Assembly: GCA_902799875.1 (NCBI GenBank) | Contig: CADCCH010000004.1 | Location: 1-64,000, forward strand | Direction of reading: 5' to 3' | Length of the DNA: 64,000 nt | From: an uncultured Bacteroidales bacterium | GTDB lineage: Bacteria > Bacteroidota > Bacteroidia > Bacteroidales > Paludibacteraceae | In this document: one piece after another, positions 1-8,246 of the stretch | Layout: the number at the start of each line of letters is the position of its first letter | Position numbering within the stretch: position 1 is the first letter of the stretch | Position numbers and translations under genes: made by a program | The notes under the pieces: model-generated | Databases searched by the model: none | The model's input: the letters and a program-made list of their open reading frames with translations, nothing else | Told to the model about the DNA's origin: nothing

Positions 1-100
1 TTTAGTAGGGAGTACTCGGATGCTCTCGCTCTTCGGTCGGACTCACGAAGTCCTCCCGAGGTTTGAGAGCTCCTCTCAGCTCGTTAAGAGGGGTTAAATT

Positions 101-490
101 TTAGGGTTTATAATTAAGAGGTTCGATATCGGTCATGGACCAAACGCGCGCTTCGTCGCGGGTGTAGATCCCGTAGGAACCGTCGTACTTGGCTCGAACC
201 ATGGGTGTCTCTTTAATGAGGCGGTTGATGAGCGGTCTTCCGTTCCAGTTGGTGGGGTACGGATGGCAGTTCTTGACGATGTCGTAGGGAGTTCCGTAGA
301 ACCCTTCTCCGCGCCATTTTTTGTACAGGCAGTAGAGGTACAGGCGGCGCTGCTCTTCGAGCGTGAGTCTGTTCCATGTGCTGACGAGCTGCGTATCAAA
401 ACGGAACGTGTTTTTCGGATCGACGAGCCCTTTAAAAAGGAAGAGTGACTTGCTCAGTTTTTTATCAATCGCATCGCTTAATGTTTCCAT
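101..490 (-). CDS. hypothetical protein, accessory region
   Basis: A 129-residue soluble protein that I cannot assign to a named family. It has no signal peptide and no membrane segment. It is rich in aromatic and basic residues, with a central WRGEGFYGTPYDIV stretch and a tyrosine-rich C-terminal part, which suggests a small folded domain. It lies downstream of a DUF2693-like gene and an HNH endonuclease gene on the same strand, a neighbourhood typical of phage or integrative-element cargo in Bacteroidales. A terminator-like hairpin at 542-563 separates it from those genes, so it may have its own promoter in the AT-rich gap. Function unknown. Confidence 0.6.
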   Translation of the reverse strand: METLSDAIDKKLSKSLFLFKGLVDPKNTFRFDTQLVSTWNRLTLEEQRRLYLYCLYKKWRGEGFYGTPYDIVKNCHPYPTNWNGRPLINRLIKETPMVRAKYDGSYGIYTRDEARVWSMTDIEPLNYKP

Positions 491-541
491 AAGGGAACTT
501 TTTTTAAATTATTTAATAAAATAATTATTTTTTTAAGAGAT

Positions 542-563
542 AAAAAACCACCCGCATGGTTTT
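542..563 (-). terminator. Rho-independent terminator after the DUF2693-like gene
   Basis: Read on the minus strand, a 7-bp stem AAAACCA/TGGTTTT with loop TGCGGG runs into a stretch of six T. It lies 22 nt after the stop codon at 585-587, as expected for the end of the HNH/DUF2693 transcript. Confidence 0.6.
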
Positions 564-584
564 CTCTTTTGGTTCTTTTCTCTT

Positions 585-841
585 TTACGATAGTTTGAGG
601 ATACGTCGGTAGGACCAGATGGTGTCGATACGCATGGAGCGCCAGGCTTTGCGGTCGATGTCGTAAAAGGCGACTATGGTGCGATCGTAAGCCTCTTGTT
701 GTTCGGGTTTGGTGCGTCGTCGGTCGGGACGAGGTCGGGGCAGGTTGTGCCGCGTGCGTGGCGGGTTGTGCCATCTTTCTTAATGAACTGAAAGAGGACG
801 ATACCCTCGTTGAGGGCTTGACGTAAATCGGGGATGTTCAT
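585..841 (-). pseudogene. DUF2693-like small protein, one-base frameshift
   Basis: Translation from the ATG at 839-841 begins MNIPDLRQALNEGIVLFQF and continues for about 33 residues into a GTT turn. The rest of the protein (RTIVAFYDIDRKAWRSMRI, ending RRILKLS) is in another frame. The span is 257 nt, one base short of 86 codons, so adding one base near the GGCACAACC turn gives an 85-residue protein. A beta-rich N-terminal half, a G-T turn and a late YDxxxxxWRS motif match the DUF2693 family as I know it, which is common in Bacteroidales mobile elements. It lies 14 nt downstream of the HNH gene. It could be a true pseudogene, a sequencing error or, less likely, programmed frameshifting. Confidence 0.6.
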
Positions 842-855
842 AATAAGCAGATGTT

Positions 856-1413
856 TTAAAGTTCGGGAAAGTCGTCAACGATACTGGGTCGGACGATGGT
901 GAATTGAGGACCGACGAGGAGACGCATAAGGTCGTCGCGGTCGAGGCGTCTATACTCCCACGGCGTGTGGGTTTCTTTGAAGACCGCCATACGCTCGTAG
1001 TACCCGAGAAGCGCACCGGAGAAGAGCTCCGGACGAATACCTTTGTTGCGCAGCTTACGCATAAAACCGCCGTCACGAAAGTTGATAGCAGGCGTTACGG
1101 CACGGAGGTTACGGATGTTGTTGTTGAGCGGGTTGCCGTCAATGTGGTCGATGGTAAAGCCTTCGGGGATCTCGCCTTTGAAGGTAAGGTACTTAAGGCG
1201 GGCGAGATACATACTGCCGTGCGAACGGCATAATCTCAAATACCGCGCGGTTGTTTTCCTGAACTTTTCGCGCGGATCTAAAATAAGTTTGAGTTTTTGT
1301 CCGTACTGATTGAGTACGTCGTTTGTAACGGGATGCAGCCAAATGGTGTAACCGTTGGTGTACTTCGGGTCGGCTTTGGTGTAGCCGATAAATGTTTGAT
1401 TTTCCATATACAC
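856..1413 (-). CDS. HNH endonuclease
   Basis: A 185-residue protein with a clear HNH_3-type core at residues 89-104, DHIDGNPLNNNIRNLR. It contains the metal-binding DH pair and the following asparagines and leucines that define the betabeta-alpha-metal fold of phage-type and free-standing homing nucleases. The N-terminal 80 residues resemble the small DNA-recognition region often found before this motif, and the C-terminal 75 residues are specific to this protein. A Bacteroidota -7 box lies 43 nt upstream of the start. With the DUF2693-like gene 14 nt downstream it forms a short accessory operon. An alternative start is the ATG at 1407. Likely activity is DNA nicking or cleavage; target unknown. 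Confidence 0.8.
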   Translation of the reverse strand: MYMENQTFIGYTKADPKYTNGYTIWLHPVTNDVLNQYGQKLKLILDPREKFRKTTARYLRLCRSHGSMYLARLKYLTFKGEIPEGFTIDHIDGNPLNNNIRNLRAVTPAINFRDGGFMRKLRNKGIRPELFSGALLGYYERMAVFKETHTPWEYRRLDRDDLMRLLVGPQFTIVRPSIVDDFPEL

Positions 1414-1455
1414 GGATCTTTAGTGCAGCGACGTTGCTACAGCTCAAATCCGGTG

Positions 1456-1463
1456 CAAAGGTA
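1456..1463 (-). promoter_or_regulatory. -7 box for the HNH operon
   Basis: On the minus strand the sequence is TACCTTTG followed by CACC, an exact Bacteroidota -7 element. No good TTTG is seen 19-20 bp upstream, so the -33 element is weak or absent. Confidence 0.45.
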
Positions 1464-1478
1464 GGGGTAATTTTGTCG

Positions 1479-1501
1479 AAAAAACTCCAATTTTTGGAGT
1501 T
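1479..1501 (-). terminator. Rho-independent terminator after the 94-aa gene
   Basis: On the minus strand a perfect 8-bp stem AACTCCAA/TTGGAGTT with a 3-nt loop is followed by T residues. It begins 8 nt after the stop of the 1509-1793 gene. Confidence 0.65.
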
Positions 1502-1508
1502 GTTGTTT

Positions 1509-1793
1509 TTACCTGTATTTTTCTATCCAATCCGGTAGGCACGTATGCCATTTTTCGTTCCAATCGTAGTAGGTGTCATACTTGATACCAAACTTATCCA
1601 GTATCTGCTTAAGCGTGTACTTTTTCCCCACTTCTTTCGAGCATGCCAGGATGGTTTCAATGATCAAATAAGCCAACTTGCGATAGTTGATGGATGGAAT
1701 AAACGGAATTTTTTTCCGAAGTTCTGTTAATAACATTTGACGCAGTCCATTCACAATGAGCTGCTCAATAGGATTCAAGGATTCTTTTTCCAT
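1509..1793 (-). CDS. hypothetical small helical protein
   Basis: A 94-residue protein, mostly predicted helix (LNPIEQLIVNGLRQMLLTEL, then RKLAYLIIETILACSKEVG), with a C-terminal tryptophan-containing segment (YDWNEKWHTCLPDW). I do not recognise a family. The KKYTLKQILDKFGI segment has the spacing of a small helix-turn-helix, so DNA binding is possible but unproven. It is followed by a convincing terminator and shares its upstream gap with the divergent lipoprotein gene at 1901. Its own promoter was not identified in the T-rich spacer. Confidence 0.55.
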   Translation of the reverse strand: MEKESLNPIEQLIVNGLRQMLLTELRKKIPFIPSINYRKLAYLIIETILACSKEVGKKYTLKQILDKFGIKYDTYYDWNEKWHTCLPDWIEKYR

Positions 1794-1842
1794 CTTTCTT
1801 GATATTATTTTTTTTAAAAATATGCATTTTTTGGACGAAAAA

Positions 1843-1874
1843 TTTGGTCATATCGCGAAAAAGCATTACCTTTG
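1843..1874 (+). promoter_or_regulatory. promoter of the 1901 lipoprotein gene
   Basis: TTTG at 1843-1846, a 20-bp spacer and TACCTTTG at 1867-1874 match the Bacteroidota housekeeping sigma consensus exactly. Transcription should start near 1881. Confidence 0.75.
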
Positions 1875-1900
1875 CAGCGGATTTAAAAATGACTATTACA

Positions 1901-2596
1901 ATGAAACACATTCTTTCTTACGTAAGCGCAATAATCGCTGCTTTCTGTCTGGTAAGTTGTGACAAACAAAATGAGCCGGAAGAGATTACCGATTCGTACG
2001 GTTTTGAGGGACAATATGAGATGCGCACTGAAGTAAAAACGATCTTTGCGAATGGAGAAGAAGATGTACAATCTCGTACTATGGTTAGCCCCGTATCCAT
2101 GTATATTGAGAATAAACATCTCTATCTTCGTACGAATAGTTTTGGTATGCCTAATATGGGCGAATACGACCTTGTAGAGGTAGAATACACGATGGAGCAG
2201 CAAAACAACGCTCCAATGTTGACCGAGAATACAAATGAAGACAGTGTTGCTATCGAGAATACCGAGACCAATTCCGTTCCCATGACCGTGATTAGAAATG
2301 GATTCGTGTATGTTATCAAGAACAATAAGTCCCTCAAGTCGCTACCTATCCCGGCGCTCAAGGTAAAAGAAAACCAACTCCAATTCGCGAATAGCGACAA
2401 ATTTGACGTAGCGCTCACCAATGCAGACGGAGATGCTCTCGCTACTTTGAGGTGCTACTTCGAATATAAAAAAGCGACTCGAAAAGACAAAACCATTACA
2501 TGGGATGTGATTCTTCACCTGGATGGTGGACAAAGCTCATCGGTAATGGAATCAATCGAACGAATAGAATATCACAATACCCTCGTTCAAAAATAA
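1901..2596 (+). CDS. hypothetical lipoprotein
   Basis: A 231-residue secreted protein. The chosen ATG gives MKHILSYVSAIIAAFCLVSC, a type II signal peptide whose lipobox LVSC puts the lipidated cysteine at residue 20; an ATG at 1889 would only add four residues. The mature part is acidic just after the cysteine (DKQNEPEE), which in Bacteroidota is compatible with surface export. The body is beta-rich with repeated short strands, suggesting a lipocalin-like or beta-sandwich fold, but no named family is recognised. It is monocistronic, with its own promoter (1843-1874) and terminator (2608-2636). Confidence 0.75.
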   Translation: MKHILSYVSAIIAAFCLVSCDKQNEPEEITDSYGFEGQYEMRTEVKTIFANGEEDVQSRTMVSPVSMYIENKHLYLRTNSFGMPNMGEYDLVEVEYTMEQQNNAPMLTENTNEDSVAIENTETNSVPMTVIRNGFVYVIKNNKSLKSLPIPALKVKENQLQFANSDKFDVALTNADGDALATLRCYFEYKKATRKDKTITWDVILHLDGGQSSSVMESIERIEYHNTLVQK

Positions 2597-2607
2597 TTTT
2601 CCGCTTC

Positions 2608-2636
2608 AAAAAGAGGGCCTTCGGGCTCTCTTTTTT
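2608..2636 (+). terminator. Rho-independent terminator
   Basis: A stem AAGAGGGCC/GGCTCTCTT with a TTCG tetraloop and one G-T pair is followed by six T. It lies 12 nt after the lipoprotein stop codon. Confidence 0.85.
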
Positions 2637-2655
2637 GTATAAAAATATACAAATA

Positions 2656-2687
2656 TTTGCGTATATGAATTTTTTTTTGTACCTTTG
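2656..2687 (+). promoter_or_regulatory. promoter of the C10 peptidase gene
   Basis: TTTG at 2656-2659, extended to TTTGCGTATATG, then a 20-bp spacer and TACCTTTG at 2680-2687. This is a perfect spacing match, 25 nt before the ATG at 2713. Confidence 0.8.
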
Positions 2688-2712
2688 CGCCCGAATTCAA
2701 AAAAAGATTGTT

Positions 2713-4335
2713 ATGAAACGAATTCTGTGCGTATTTGCGTTGATTGCGATGATGTGCATGTCGCTTGGAGCGGCACCGCGTAGTCTTCAACAAGCGCGTA
2801 AGGCAGCGCCGGGAATGCGGCATGTGCATACGGCGATGCTATCCGACGGACAACCTGCTTTTTATGTGTTTGACCGTCCGAACGAAGGGGGTTATCAGAT
2901 TATCTCCGCCGACGACCGTGCGTTCACAGTGTTGGGTTATACCGACCGGGGGCATTGGGACGAAAAAGATCTGCCGGAGAACCTGCAGGAATGGTTAGCG
3001 ATGTTCACGGAGGAGATGAGCGAACTGTCCGATGCCTACGCGCCGCAGCAGACGAAGAGCTACAGTCCGGTGGACCCGCTCTGTTCCACCATCTGGAACC
3101 AAAAAGCACCGTATAACAATCTCTGCCCTACCTGGCAAAGCAAGCGTTGTCTTACCGGTTGTACCGCCATCGCCGCTTCGCAGATCATGAAGAAACACAA
3201 TTATCCTGCGCAAGGCATCGGCAGTGCTTCGTATAAATGGGCGAACGAGAACGGCGACTCGGTGACGCTGAGTGCCGATTTCGGTAGTACGACCTACCAT
3301 TGGGCAGACATGCTGGATAGTTATGACGGTAATCCGACGGATGCACAAATTGATGCCGTCTCGACGCTTATTTACCAAGCCGGTGTAGCGGCTAACCTGA
3401 CATACGGTCCCAGTGCTACAGGCGGTAACTCCCATTATATGGTACGGATGCTGATTGATCATTTCGGATACGACAAGGGCATACGCACCTACCGCAGAGG
3501 TTATATCCATGACTCGGTCATCCAGGAAGCTATTTATACCGATTTGCAAGCAGGTCGTCCGGTGTACTTCAGTGCCAAGACGCCGGAAGGTTACGGTCAT
3601 GCCTTCGTTTGCGACGGAATCGATGCCGACGGACTGCTGCACATCAACTGGGGTTGGGGCGGTAAATCGAACGGTTATTTCCGTTTGTCAGCCACCGCTC
3701 CCATTGATTCGGAGACGGGTGCTATCGTGAAGGACAAAAATTACACCCGCAATGTAAAGATCTTTACCCAAATCCGTCCGGATGCGGGTAGCGAGTATTC
3801 GTATACCTTCACCGTCGACAGTCTTCGTTTGTGGTACCCGGCCGTTCACCGCGATTCAGTGGTGGCGCTTCGTCTTGATACGTTCTACAATCAAGGTTTT
3901 ACCGATTGGACCGGTAACCTCTGCATCGTCATCTACAAGGACGGTCAAGTGTACAAAATACGTACGGCATCGACGGACAGAACTTTGCAACCGGGACACC
4001 GCGCTAATAAGATCAACTACGGCATCAATTTTACTAACCGTACCACCTATCCGGAGGGCGAGTATGAGTTCGTTGTCTCCGCACGTGCCGTGGGATATGA
4101 TAATCAAGTCTTCCCGATCTACTGCAAAGGAGTCGGTGAGTGGCGTTGTCAGATGACGATCACGACGGACTCGATCTATCTCACGCCGCCGACGGCTGTG
4201 ATTCCCGTTCCCGGTGAGGCCGTCGAGCAAACACAGTTTGAACCCGCGAAGAAAGCACAGAAGATCTGGCGCGACGGTCATATCCTCATCGAGTGTGAGG
4301 ACAAGATATACAACACCCTTGGACAGACACTATGA
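2713..4335 (+). CDS. C10 family (streptopain-like) cysteine protease
   Basis: A 540-residue secreted protease. The ATG at 2713 follows the promoter directly and gives the signal peptide MKRILCVFALIAMMCMSLGA. An inhibitory propeptide of about 100 residues follows. The papain-like C10 core has the catalytic cysteine at about residue 150 (LTGCTAIAASQIM), the catalytic histidine at about 296 (GYGHAFVCDG) and the conserved INWGWGG loop at 311-317. A beta-sandwich of about 150 residues comes next. The last residues (KIWRDGHILIECEDKIYN, then LGQ) resemble the short C-terminal sorting motif of Bacteroidales secreted proteins, so export through the type IX system (sprA is in this window) is inferred. 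The stop overlaps the next start (ATGA). Confidence 0.9.
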   Translation: MKRILCVFALIAMMCMSLGAAPRSLQQARKAAPGMRHVHTAMLSDGQPAFYVFDRPNEGGYQIISADDRAFTVLGYTDRGHWDEKDLPENLQEWLAMFTEEMSELSDAYAPQQTKSYSPVDPLCSTIWNQKAPYNNLCPTWQSKRCLTGCTAIAASQIMKKHNYPAQGIGSASYKWANENGDSVTLSADFGSTTYHWADMLDSYDGNPTDAQIDAVSTLIYQAGVAANLTYGPSATGGNSHYMVRMLIDHFGYDKGIRTYRRGYIHDSVIQEAIYTDLQAGRPVYFSAKTPEGYGHAFVCDGIDADGLLHINWGWGGKSNGYFRLSATAPIDSETGAIVKDKNYTRNVKIFTQIRPDAGSEYSYTFTVDSLRLWYPAVHRDSVVALRLDTFYNQGFTDWTGNLCIVIYKDGQVYKIRTASTDRTLQPGHRANKINYGINFTNRTTYPEGEYEFVVSARAVGYDNQVFPIYCKGVGEWRCQMTITTDSIYLTPPTAVIPVPGEAVEQTQFEPAKKAQKIWRDGHILIECEDKIYNTLGQTL

Positions 4336-4865
4336 CAACAACGATTATAGCTATTTTATTAACCATCGCGGTACTGATCTTCGGATTCTGGTTGATTCAG
4401 TACTCGGGTTTCCGCAACGAGCAGAAGAAGCGGGAATGGGAGTTGAAACGGGAGAGTCAGAAGAGTATCTCGCCGATTCGTCTGCGGGCATACGAGCGCC
4501 TGGCCATCCTGTTAGAGCGTACCAAACCCGAACACATGCTGCTGGAACTGAGACAGAACGAACCGGAGGCATTAGAGACCTGGACAATCCTGCAGGTGCA
4601 ACAGTACCTGCTGCAGACCATCCGTTCGGAGTTTGACCACAACCAGAGTCAGCAGGTGTACGTGAGCGATGAGGTATGGGACCTGATCGTCAACGCGCGC
4701 GACCAGTTAGCCACTTTCGTCATTGCGATGTCGGCACAACTGCCCAAGGACGCTACCGCACAACTGTACGCCACGACCCTCGTGACGGCCTTCAACAGCA
4801 ACGGATTGACCCCGAGCGATAAAGCATTAGAGGAACTGAAACGTGAGGCGAAAGAGCTTATGTAA
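4332..4865 (+). CDS. conserved Bacteroidota membrane-anchored protein
   Basis: A 177-residue protein with one N-terminal membrane helix (MTTTIIAILLTIAVLIFGFW) and a soluble, mostly helical domain with recognisable conserved stretches (RLRAYERLAILLERTKP, FDHNQSQQVYVSD, VWDLI). I recognise this as a family present across Bacteroidales, which I believe is catalogued as DUF7935, without a known function. The start overlaps the protease stop by 4 nt, and the next gene starts within its 3' end, so the three are probably cotranscribed. Confidence 0.75.
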   Translation: MTTTIIAILLTIAVLIFGFWLIQYSGFRNEQKKREWELKRESQKSISPIRLRAYERLAILLERTKPEHMLLELRQNEPEALETWTILQVQQYLLQTIRSEFDHNQSQQVYVSDEVWDLIVNARDQLATFVIAMSAQLPKDATAQLYATTLVTAFNSNGLTPSDKALEELKREAKELM

Positions 4866-5454
4866 TATCGTGCTGGCTTTGCTGCTGAGTGTAGCGGCAT
4901 ACGCGGAGGACTCGATTGCGGTGGAGAAGCCCAAGAAGGAGAAGAAGCAGATCTACGAAGGTACGCAGATCAAGTTCGATATCCTCTCGCCGATTCTGAC
5001 GCCGGGTTTGAACAACTGGCAGATGCAGCATTATGAGTTAGCCGCAAACGTCCAGTTGAAGCATCGGTTCTACCCTACTCTTGAGTTGGGATACGCAGGC
5101 GGTAAGACCCATAACGACTCGGTACAGTACAACGGGCATGGTGGTTTTGCACGAATAGGATGCGACATTAACCCGCTCAAGAAACATCCGGAGTCGCCGC
5201 ACGCGCTGCTCGTCGGTATCCGTATCGGTACGGCGGTGCAGACCAAGGCCGAGACCGATTGCTGGGGAGAGATCGTGCTGGGTTGCCAGGTCAATATCGC
5301 GAAGGGTTTCTATATGGGTTGGATGGGCCGACTGAAGTTGCTCTTCACCCGCGAGAAAGAAGGACAGAGTTCGCGACCGATATACATCCCCGGTTTCGGT
5401 GAGCGCTCGAATGTAGGATGGGGAGTGAACTATTATTTAGGATTTAAGATTTAA
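4843..5454 (+). CDS. DUF6048 family outer-membrane protein
   Basis: A 203-residue protein with signal peptide MRRKSLCNIVLALLLSVAAYA. The GTG at 4843, overlapping the upstream gene by 23 nt, is the only start that keeps the full signal peptide. The mature part starts with a lysine-rich segment (KPKKEKKQIYEG) and continues in alternating beta strands with glycine and tyrosine turns (LELGYAGG, IGWGVNYYLG type), ending in an aromatic-containing strand as in small outer-membrane barrels. The pattern matches DUF6048. The last codons GFKI and the stop are made by the 7-bp repeat array that follows. Confidence 0.75.
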   Translation: MRRKSLCNIVLALLLSVAAYAEDSIAVEKPKKEKKQIYEGTQIKFDILSPILTPGLNNWQMQHYELAANVQLKHRFYPTLELGYAGGKTHNDSVQYNGHGGFARIGCDINPLKKHPESPHALLVGIRIGTAVQTKAETDCWGEIVLGCQVNIAKGFYMGWMGRLKLLFTREKEGQSSRPIYIPGFGERSNVGWGVNYYLGFKI

Positions 5455-5479
5455 GATTGAAGATTGAAGATTTAAGATT
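5441..5479. repeat. heptamer array GATTTAA/GATTGAA
   Basis: Five exact 7-bp units (GATTTAA, GATTTAA, GATTGAA, GATTGAA, GATTTAA) and a partial sixth. The second unit supplies the stop codon of the DUF6048 gene; the rest fills the gap before transketolase. Confidence 0.9.
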
Positions 5480-5487
5480 ATAATATT

Positions 5488-7497
5488 ATGAACAAGACAC
5501 AACTTTTGAATCGTGCAGCGGATAACATTCGTATCCTGGCTGCCGCAGCAGTAGAGAAAGCCAAGAGTGGTCACCCGGGTGGTGCCATGGGTGGTGCAGA
5601 CTTCATCAACGTACTCTTCAGTGAGTTCTTAGAGTACGATCCGGACAATGCCGGTTGGGAAGCGAGAGACCGTTTCTTTCTGGATCCGGGTCACATGGCT
5701 CCGATGCTGTACGGTCAGCTTTGTCTGGCAGGTAAGTTCACGTTGGAGGACCTGCAGAACCTCCGTCAGTGGGGTTCGGTGACACCGGGTCACCCGGAGC
5801 GTGAGATCGATCGTATGATTGAGAACACTTCCGGTCCGCTTGGTCAGGGACATACGTTTGCCGTGGGTGCAGCGATTGCAGCCAAGTGGTTCAACGCCCG
5901 CTACGGTGCGATCCATAACCCGACCATCTATGCCTTCATCTCGGACGGCGGTGTACAGGAGGAGATTTCGCAAGGTGCCGGTCGTCTGGCAGGTCACTTG
6001 GGACTGGATAACCTCGTTATGTTCTATGACTCGAACACGATCCAGCTCTCCACCGGTTGCGGTGAGGTGACCTCCGAGGATGTAGCGGCTAAGTATGCCG
6101 CTTGGGGCTGGTACGTACAGGAGATCCCTGGTAACGATCCGGATGCGATCCGCGAAGCCATCATCAAAGCCAAGGCACACAAAGGCCAACCGTCGATCAT
6201 CATCGGTCATACGACCATGGGTAAAGGTTGCGTGACGGCAGAAGGTGCCAACTGGGAAGGCAAATGTTCGACCCACGGTGCGCCGCTGAGTAAGGCCGGT
6301 GCGTCGTTCGAGAAGACGATCGAGCACCTCGGTGGTGATCCGACGAACCCGTTTGTCATCTTCCCGGAGGTAGCCAAACTGTACGAAGAGCGCGCGATCG
6401 AGTTGCGTGAGCTGTGCAACAAGAAATATGCGCAGTACCACGACTGGAAAGAGAAGAACCCGCTGGCCGCCAACGAGTACGAGACCTTTATGGCAGGTGA
6501 GACACCTTGCATCGACTGGTCGCTGATTGAGCAGAAACCCGGTGACGCTACCCGTAACGCGAGTGGAAAAGTGCTGTCTTTCCTCGCCGAGCACGTAGGC
6601 AACATGATCGTTTCGTCTGCGGACCTGAGTAACTCCGACAAGACGGACGGCTTCCTGAAGAAGACCCACGCCCTCAAGAAAGGCGATTTCAGCGGTCAGT
6701 TCCTCCAAGCCGGTGTATCGGAACTCACCATGGCGTGCGTCATGATCGGAATGGCGCTGCACGGCGGTATCATCCCCGCATGCGGTACGTTCTTCGTCTT
6801 CAGCGATTATATGAAACCGGCAGTACGTATGGCGGCGCTGATGGAGCTGCCTGTCAAGTTCATCTGGAGCCACGACGCGTTCCGCGTAGGTGAAGACGGT
6901 CCGACCCACGAGCCGGTTGAGCAGGAAGCACAGATCCGTCTGATGGAGAAACTGCATAACCACTCCGGCAAACCGTCCATGCTCGTTCTCCGTCCTGCGG
7001 ATGCCGAGGAGACGACGCTGGCTTGGCGGCTGGCAATGGAGAACAACGACACGCCGACTGCTTTGATCCTGAGTCGTCAGGACATCGCGCCGGTGCCCAA
7101 TGTGAACCTCGAAGGCTTCCGCAAGGGTGCGTATATCGTCAGCAAGGACGAGAACCCGCAAGTGGTACTGTTAGCTTCCGGTTCAGAGGTATCGACGCTT
7201 CTCGCCGGAGCCGAGTTACTGCGCGCCGAAGGTATCCGTCTGCAGATCGTGAGCGTTCCCTCTGAGGGTCTGTTCCGTGAACAACCCAAAGAGTACCAAG
7301 ATTCCGTCCTGCCGAAGGGCATCAAGCGTTTCGGCATGACCGCCGGTCTGCCTTGCACACTCGAGAGCCTGGTTGGCGAGAACGGTGCTATCTGGGGTCT
7401 CAATTCCTTCGGATTCAGTGCACCGTACAAAGTGCTGGACGAGAAACTCGGTTTCACAGCACAGAATGTTTATGAGCAAGTCAAGAAGCTGTTATAA
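5488..7497 (+). CDS. tkt: transketolase
   Basis: A full-length 669-residue thiamine-diphosphate enzyme of the non-oxidative pentose phosphate pathway, transferring two-carbon units between sugar phosphates in the cytoplasm. The N-terminal domain shows SGHPGGAMGGADF near residue 27 and the diphosphate/Mg motif SDGGVQEEISQG near 152. The middle pyrimidine-binding domain includes GEDGPTHEPVEQ near 470, and the C-terminal domain includes LASGSEVSTLLAGAELL near 560. The ATG at 5488 is the first in frame after the repeat array. No clear promoter lies directly upstream, so it may be read from the preceding genes. Codon use is like that of other highly expressed genes here. Confidence 0.96.
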   Translation: MNKTQLLNRAADNIRILAAAAVEKAKSGHPGGAMGGADFINVLFSEFLEYDPDNAGWEARDRFFLDPGHMAPMLYGQLCLAGKFTLEDLQNLRQWGSVTPGHPEREIDRMIENTSGPLGQGHTFAVGAAIAAKWFNARYGAIHNPTIYAFISDGGVQEEISQGAGRLAGHLGLDNLVMFYDSNTIQLSTGCGEVTSEDVAAKYAAWGWYVQEIPGNDPDAIREAIIKAKAHKGQPSIIIGHTTMGKGCVTAEGANWEGKCSTHGAPLSKAGASFEKTIEHLGGDPTNPFVIFPEVAKLYEERAIELRELCNKKYAQYHDWKEKNPLAANEYETFMAGETPCIDWSLIEQKPGDATRNASGKVLSFLAEHVGNMIVSSADLSNSDKTDGFLKKTHALKKGDFSGQFLQAGVSELTMACVMIGMALHGGIIPACGTFFVFSDYMKPAVRMAALMELPVKFIWSHDAFRVGEDGPTHEPVEQEAQIRLMEKLHNHSGKPSMLVLRPADAEETTLAWRLAMENNDTPTALILSRQDIAPVPNVNLEGFRKGAYIVSKDENPQVVLLASGSEVSTLLAGAELLRAEGIRLQIVSVPSEGLFREQPKEYQDSVLPKGIKRFGMTAGLPCTLESLVGENGAIWGLNSFGFSAPYKVLDEKLGFTAQNVYEQVKKLL

Positions 7498-7510
7498 GAA
7501 TAAGCCTCTT

Positions 7511-7540
7511 TATGCCTAAATATGCCTATTTATGCCTATT
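7511..7540. repeat. three 10-bp units beginning TATGCCTA
   Basis: TATGCCTAAA, TATGCCTATT and TATGCCTATT lie head to tail. The ATG of the third unit is the start codon of the four-helix-bundle gene. Similar GCCTA motifs with the same 10-bp period follow that gene at 8247-8270. Confidence 0.85.
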
Positions 7541-8224
7541 AATAATCCACAACACCCCCAAGTTGAAGGAAGCGTGCTACGCCCTGCTAACCGTTGGAAG
7601 ACCTTGCTCTTCTACCAGAAAGCGAACACGCTCTTTCAACTGACGGTGGTCTTTTGCGAACGGTTCCTGCCGAAATACGGCGACCGTACGGTAGACCAGA
7701 TGATACAGGCAGCGCGTTCAGGCAAGCAGAATATCATCGAAGGCTCCGAGGATGGCAAAACGAGTACGGAAATGGAGTTAAAACTTCTGAATGTGGCGCG
7801 AAGCAGTATAGGCGAGTTACAGGAAGATTTTGCAGATTATATCCAAAGAAAACATCTTCCGCTGTGGAACAAAGAGCACCCGAGGTACAATGCGATGCGC
7901 TCTTTCACGCAGAAGTACAATCGTTTGGAAGACTACGAACCGTATTTTTATAAATGGAGCGATGAGGAGATGGCAAACATTGGTTTAACGCTCTGCCACC
8001 AAGTGGACTATATGATGAACAAGTACCTTCAGTCGCTGGAGAAATTGTTTGTTACACAAGGAGGTATCAAAGAACGGATGTACGCCGCACGCACAGGTTA
8101 CCGCAAGGCACAAGACGAGGAACACCAAAGACTTGTCGCGGAAAACGAAACTCTCCGCGCACAACTGGCAACCGCCCAAAACGAAATAGCTCAACTGCGC
8201 AAACTCATTAATAAAAACGATTAA
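7532..8224 (+). CDS. four-helix-bundle (23S rRNA IVS-like) protein with coiled coil
   Basis: A 230-residue soluble protein. Residues 20-170 resemble the four-helix-bundle protein family first seen in intervening sequences of 23S rRNA genes: KTLLFYQKANTLFQ opening helix, IQAARSGKQNIIEGSED turn, and LLNVARSSIGELQEDFADY. The longer version with a suffix domain is common in Bacteroidales. The C-terminal 50 residues form a heptad coiled coil (EENETLRAQLATAQNEIAQL pattern). Partners are unknown, and oligomerisation is likely. The start codon lies inside a 10-bp repeat and a GCCTA array follows the stop, so the gene and its repeats may have moved together. Confidence 0.8.
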   Translation: MPINNPQHPQVEGSVLRPANRWKTLLFYQKANTLFQLTVVFCERFLPKYGDRTVDQMIQAARSGKQNIIEGSEDGKTSTEMELKLLNVARSSIGELQEDFADYIQRKHLPLWNKEHPRYNAMRSFTQKYNRLEDYEPYFYKWSDEEMANIGLTLCHQVDYMMNKYLQSLEKLFVTQGGIKERMYAARTGYRKAQDEEHQRLVAENETLRAQLATAQNEIAQLRKLINKND

Positions 8225-8246
8225 TATAATATTCATACCCAAACAG

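Noticed and set aside
478..774. A 98-codon minus-strand frame with a histidine/arginine-rich start
   Set aside because: Only its middle corresponds to the displaced half of the DUF2693-like gene; its beginning and its long tail past the terminator are not protein-like.
5629..7161. A 510-codon open frame on the minus strand
   Set aside because: It lies entirely opposite transketolase, which has every family motif; the frame reflects codon bias and shows no domain.
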